Assembly: GCA_964437825.1 (NCBI GenBank)
Contig: CAYTIH010000025.1
Coordinates: 1 to 35,942 of the forward strand
DNA: 35,942 bases
DNA from: JBJFCE01 sp964437825
GTDB taxonomy: Bacteria > Bacillota > Clostridia > Lachnospirales > Lachnospiraceae
Direction: 5' to 3'
In this document: positions 32,745-35,942 of the stretch, one piece after another
Layout: each line of letters starts with the position of its first letter
Numbering within the stretch: position 1 is the first letter of the stretch
The notes under the pieces: model-generated
The model's database searches: none
The model's input: the letters and a program-made list of their open reading frames with translations, nothing else
Told to the model about the DNA's origin: nothing
Translations under genes and position numbers: made by a program

Positions 32745-33341
32745 CTAAAACCTTGTCCGGAAATGCTTGTACTTTTCGATCATATTGTCCCTGTATTTTT
32801 GAATATTCACTCCAAGCGCCAGCAGCAGATGATATACAAAATCAATCAGATACAATGACAATGCTATTTTACAAAAAATAACGCCGCCTCTCATACCGAC
32901 TTTATCCGCAAGTCCCAGCACTCTGATATGTAAGAAATACACAACCCCAAGCGCATATACCCCCCAGGCTAATGTACTTTCCAGACAGATAATTCCTTTA
33001 TAATTGAGTGGTTTTTCATGATAATCCCACCATACTTCACCTAAAAATCGCTGCATCAGAATTCCAACCAGAAATTCAAAAACAGTAGCCGCCACAGCTC
33101 CGATCAAATATACGGTTAGCTTACTGCTGATAAACGGCTGCATCATGTAAAAGCAAACAGTAGCGCCTACGCCGTAAATCGGGCAAAACGGTCCAAATCC
33201 AAAGCCTCTGTTTGTAAGTTTCCTGTTGCAAATCGACATATAAATGGATTCTACCAGCCACCCTGCCATACTATAGGTAACAAAGCAAAATGCAATATGG
33301 TATAAATCCGTGTTCACAACAGGTAATATCCTATCCCACAT
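32745..33341 (-). CDS. CmpB-type (putative ABC transporter type IV) membrane protein
   Basis: A 198-residue polytopic protein of the family annotated as putative ABC-transporter type IV (PF06541). It shows about five membrane segments, the loop NRGFGFGPFCPIYGVGA near 42-58, and WWDYHEKPLNYKGIICLEST after the third segment, which are hallmark blocks of the family. Real function is unknown; no ATPase or binding protein is next to it, so a transporter role is only a name. The start is ATG 33341 with AAGGAGATAGG upstream. The rpsU terminator ends about 20 nt before this start, so it probably depends on read-through or an unseen promoter. Confidence 0.85.
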   Translation of the reverse strand: MWDRILPVVNTDLYHIAFCFVTYSMAGWLVESIYMSICNRKLTNRGFGFGPFCPIYGVGATVCFYMMQPFISSKLTVYLIGAVAATVFEFLVGILMQRFLGEVWWDYHEKPLNYKGIICLESTLAWGVYALGVVYFLHIRVLGLADKVGMRGGVIFCKIALSLYLIDFVYHLLLALGVNIQKYRDNMIEKYKHFRTRF

Positions 33342-33360
33342 CGTCCTATCTCCTTCATGC

Positions 33361-33393
33361 AAAAAGTCCTCAGCATATTGTGCCAAGGACTTT
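33361..33393 (-). terminator. Terminator of rpsU, just before the CmpB-type gene
   Basis: The stem AAAGTCCT (33363-33370) / AGGACTTT (33386-33393) is followed by TTTTT on the minus strand. It begins 12 nt after the rpsU stop and ends near the ribosome site of the next gene. Confidence 0.75.
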
Positions 33394-33404
33394 CATGTCT
33401 GCAA

Positions 33405-33581
33405 TTAGTTATATTTACGTTTTCTGGCAGCTTCAGATTTCTTTTTACGTCTTACGCTCGGCTTCTCATAATGCTCTCTCTTGCGGATCTCCTGCTGGAT
33501 TCCTGCCTTTGCGCAGCTTCTTTTGAAACGACGTAAAGCACTATCTAAAGTTTCGTTTTCTTTTACGATAACATTTGACAT
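33405..33581 (-). CDS. rpsU: 30S ribosomal protein S21
   Basis: A small, very basic protein of the 30S subunit near the 3' end of 16S rRNA. The 58-residue protein has the family start MSNVIVKENETLDSALRRFKR, then CAKAGIQQEIRKREHYEKPS and a Lys/Arg-rich end RKKKSEAARKRKYN. The length is exactly typical. The ATG at 33579-33581 follows GGGAGG at a longish distance. A strong promoter with an extended -10 lies at 33672-33699. Confidence 0.98.
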   Translation of the reverse strand: MSNVIVKENETLDSALRRFKRSCAKAGIQQEIRKREHYEKPSVRRKKKSEAARKRKYN

Positions 33582-33671
33582 ACTGACACCTGACCTCCCT
33601 TCAGTCCCTTCAAGTAACTCGACTGATTGGGTTATTCATGCATTGCAGGAATTTCCCACATGCACATTGAC

Positions 33672-33699
33672 ATTATAGCATAATATTTCCAGTCGTCAA
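33672..33699 (-). promoter_or_regulatory. Strong promoter of rpsU
   Basis: On the minus strand, TTGACG (33694-33699), a 16-nt spacer ending in TGC (extended -10) and a perfect TATAAT (33672-33677). The leader to the rpsU start is about 85 nt. Confidence 0.85.
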
Positions 33700-33829
33700 C
33701 AGTTTTTGTAATTATTTTTTGGATTATTTTTTTGGCAATCCTATTATTTACCCTGACTCATATCATAGGGCAATGACTGCCTGGGGTTTGATTTTTTATT
33801 ACCGCTTTTTTGCCGCTGTTGCCGGTTCT

Positions 33830-35942
33830 TTATCGAAGCTGGCTTTTTAAAACATTGGCAGCTTCTGCAATGGCAGCGTTAATACCGTCAGGATTCTTGC
33901 CTCCTGCCTGAGCCATATTCGGGCGTCCGCCGCCGCCTCCTGCAACGAGTGCCGCAATTCCTTTGATCAGATTGCCCGCATGAGCGCCCCTTGCCATCGC
34001 TCCGTCCGTAGCCATGGCAATCAGGTTAACTTTGCCGTCCTGTGCGGATGCCAGTACTACAACACCCTCGCCCAGCTTTGTCTTTAACTGGTCGCCCAGA
34101 TCGCGCAGACCGTTCATATCAACGCCGTCCACACTGACCGCAAGCAGCTTCACGTCATCAATCAAAACCACCTGATCCATAACCTCACCAAGCGCTTCCT
34201 TTGCCGCCTTACTCTTTAAGGATTCATTTTCACTCTGCAGTGCCTTAAGCTCAGCCATGAGATGCCCGCACTTTTCAACCAGTCCCGAAGGATTGGTTTT
34301 TAAAGTTCTGGCGGCTTCGTTTAGTCTTTCTTCCAGTTCCGCATAATATTTCGTTACGCCGGTGCCCGTCAATGCCTCGATCCGGCGCACACCGGCTGCT
34401 ACGCCGTTCTCGCTGATAATTTTAAATGCGCCAATGGAAGCGGTATTGCTTACATGGGTACCGCCGCAGAATTCCTTGGAGAACTCTCCCATCTCTACAA
34501 CGCGAACCTTCTCACCGTACTTTTCGCCAAACAGAGCCATCGCTCCGGTCTTCTTGGCTTCCTCCACGGACAGTACCTCGGTTACAACCGGAAGGTTTGC
34601 CGCAATTTCTTCATTCACGATTTTCTCGACCTCGGCAAGCTCCTGCGCTGTCATAGCGGAAAAATGGCTGAAATCAAAGCGCAGTCTTTCCGGATCATTG
34701 TAAGAGCCGGCCTGCTCGACATGGGTTCCCAGCACCATTCTGAGTGCTTTTTGAAGCAGATGCGTTGCGCTGTGGTTTCTACAGGTATCCTGACGCCTTG
34801 TCTCATCCACCTTTAACGTTACGGTATCCGAAACCTTGAACATACCTTTTGTGACTTTTCCGATATGCCCGACTTTTCCTCCCAGCAGCTTCACGGTATC
34901 TTCTACCTGAAATTCGCCGTCTCCGGATACAATCACGCCATGATCTCCGACCTGTCCGCCCATGGTAGCATAAAAAGGCGTTTCTGCCACAATAACGGTT
35001 CCGATTTCACCATCGGTCAACGCCTCTACGACCTCTGTTTCCGTCGTCAGCGCCAAAATCTCAGAATCTGCGGTCAGCCTGTCATATCCGATAAATTCTG
35101 ATGTGATGGAAGGGTCCAGCGATTCATAAACGGTAACATCCGCTCCCATATAATTTGTGGTCTTTCTTGCTTTTCTGGCCTTCTCCTTCTGCTCCTGCAT
35201 CTTCGACTGAAAGCCTTCTTCATCCACGGTAAATCCCTTTTCTTCCAAAATTTCTTTTGTCAGGTCAATCGGGAATCCATAGGTATCATATAATTTAAAT
35301 GCATCCTCTCCGGTAAGCTCCTTCTTAGCGGAAGCTACAAGCGCTTCTTCCATTTCCGCAAGAATACTTAAGCCCTGATCAATAGTCTTATTGAATTTAT
35401 TTTCTTCCTGTGTCAGTACATTAAAGATAAAATCCTTCTTTTCCTCCAGCTCCGGATATCCGTCCCTGCTTCCCTCGATCACGGTTTCGGACAGCTTTGC
35501 AAGGAAGGTTCCCTCAATACCAAGCATCCTTCCGTGTCTTGCGGCGCGGCGGATGATACGGCGTAGAACATATCCGCGGCCTTCATTTGTCGGCATAATG
35601 CCATCGGATATCATAAAGGCTGCGGAACGAATATGATCCGTAATCAGGCGGATGGAAACATCCTTCTGATGATCCTCCTGATAAACAACTCCCGCCAGCT
35701 CGCAAACCTTATTACGCAGTGCCTGAACCGTATCCACATCAAAAATAGAATCCACATCCTGCACAACGACGGCCAGACGCTCAAGTCCCATACCGGTATC
35801 TATATTTTTCTGAACCAATTCGGTATAATTACCATGTCCGTCATTATCAAACTGGGTAAATACGTTGTTCCATACTTCAATATATCGGTCACAGTCACAG
35901 CCAACCGTACAGCCCGGCCTGCCGCACCCGTATTTCTCACCG
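33830..35942 (-). CDS. alaS: Alanyl-tRNA synthetase, N-terminus beyond the window
   Basis: AlaRS charges tRNA-Ala and hydrolyses mischarged Ser/Gly. About 703 C-terminal residues are visible; roughly the first 170-180 lie beyond base 35942. Seen: the end of the catalytic core (DRYIEVWNNVFTQF, NIDTGMGLERLA), the helical tRNA domain (GYVLRRIIRRAARHGRMLG), and the editing domain zinc motifs NHSATHLLQKAL and FCGGTHVSNT. The C-terminal domain has a GGGGGGRPNMAQAGG loop. All editing ligands are present. The stop at 33830 is followed by a spacer of about 130 nt that holds no clear terminator and then the rpsU promoter. Confidence 0.97.
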   Translation of the reverse strand, partial: GEKYGCGRPGCTVGCDCDRYIEVWNNVFTQFDNDGHGNYTELVQKNIDTGMGLERLAVVVQDVDSIFDVDTVQALRNKVCELAGVVYQEDHQKDVSIRLITDHIRSAAFMISDGIMPTNEGRGYVLRRIIRRAARHGRMLGIEGTFLAKLSETVIEGSRDGYPELEEKKDFIFNVLTQEENKFNKTIDQGLSILAEMEEALVASAKKELTGEDAFKLYDTYGFPIDLTKEILEEKGFTVDEEGFQSKMQEQKEKARKARKTTNYMGADVTVYESLDPSITSEFIGYDRLTADSEILALTTETEVVEALTDGEIGTVIVAETPFYATMGGQVGDHGVIVSGDGEFQVEDTVKLLGGKVGHIGKVTKGMFKVSDTVTLKVDETRRQDTCRNHSATHLLQKALRMVLGTHVEQAGSYNDPERLRFDFSHFSAMTAQELAEVEKIVNEEIAANLPVVTEVLSVEEAKKTGAMALFGEKYGEKVRVVEMGEFSKEFCGGTHVSNTASIGAFKIISENGVAAGVRRIEALTGTGVTKYYAELEERLNEAARTLKTNPSGLVEKCGHLMAELKALQSENESLKSKAAKEALGEVMDQVVLIDDVKLLAVSVDGVDMNGLRDLGDQLKTKLGEGVVVLASAQDGKVNLIAMATDGAMARGAHAGNLIKGIAALVAGGGGGRPNMAQAGGKNPDGINAAIAEAANVLKSQLR

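Noticed and set aside
33481..33678. 65-codon plus-strand frame opposite rpsU
   Set aside because: The minus strand encodes a perfect ribosomal protein S21, and its promoter lies in the same stretch.

Overview
This window looks like chromosome from an anaerobic Firmicute, most likely a Lachnospiraceae-type Clostridium. The reasons are the Clostridia-type Rnf operon order (rnfCDGEAB), the baiN-cmk-ispH-rpsA gene run, DacF-like carboxypeptidases, a YprB-type nuclease, strong AGGAGG-like ribosome sites in front of nearly every gene, and moderately AT-rich DNA. It is dense, ordinary-looking chromosome: I see no phage, integron, CRISPR array, tRNA, rRNA or intact insertion sequence. Both edges cut genes (pckA on the left, alaS on the right).

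Layout, left to right. (1) 1-2412: the 5' part of pckA (minus) and a citrate synthase (plus) diverge from a 445-nt AT-rich spacer. A 13-bp inverted repeat there straddles the -35 box of the pckA promoter. (2) 2439-8281: threonine synthase, a SleB-like wall hydrolase, an unusual protein with two AP2-like domains around a degenerate HNH core, a membrane-anchored GH25-like protein that lacks two catalytic acids, and an ApbE flavin transferase. (3) 8311-13430: the complete six-gene Rnf operon, convergent with apbE, whose product should flavinylate RnfD and RnfG. (4) 13582-15563: a YprB-like RNase H-fold protein (plus) and CheR (minus). They converge on a shared terminator and are followed by a highly structured intergenic element. 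(5) 15825-21731: one probable seven-gene minus-strand operon: thioesterase, TetR, RpiR, BaiN-like flavoprotein, cmk, ispH, rpsA. (6) 21916-27217: a five-gene operon for a membrane-bound, biotin-dependent, sodium-pumping decarboxylase. It encodes two unrelated carboxyltransferases (12S/MmdA-like and 5S/OadA-like) with one biotin carrier, one OadB-type pump and one lipoprotein-fused OadG-like subunit. (7) 27386-33581: two D,D-carboxypeptidases around scpA/scpB and a metallophosphoesterase, then a CmpB-type membrane protein and rpsU (58 aa). (8) 33830-35942: alaS, N-terminus missing.

How the genes fit together. PEP carboxykinase, citrate synthase and the OadA-type carboxyltransferase all act at or near oxaloacetate. 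The decarboxylase pump and Rnf can both build an ion gradient, Rnf from ferredoxin/NAD+ and the pump from decarboxylation. The most interesting candidate is the decarboxylase locus. Its composition suggests a transcarboxylase (12S + 5S + biotin carrier) coupled to a sodium pump, rather than a simple oxaloacetate or methylmalonyl-CoA decarboxylase. Next are the AP2/dead-HNH/AP2 protein, the pseudo-lysozyme, the pckA operator-like repeat and the structured element at 15629-15781. All function calls come from reading the sequence; no database search was run.
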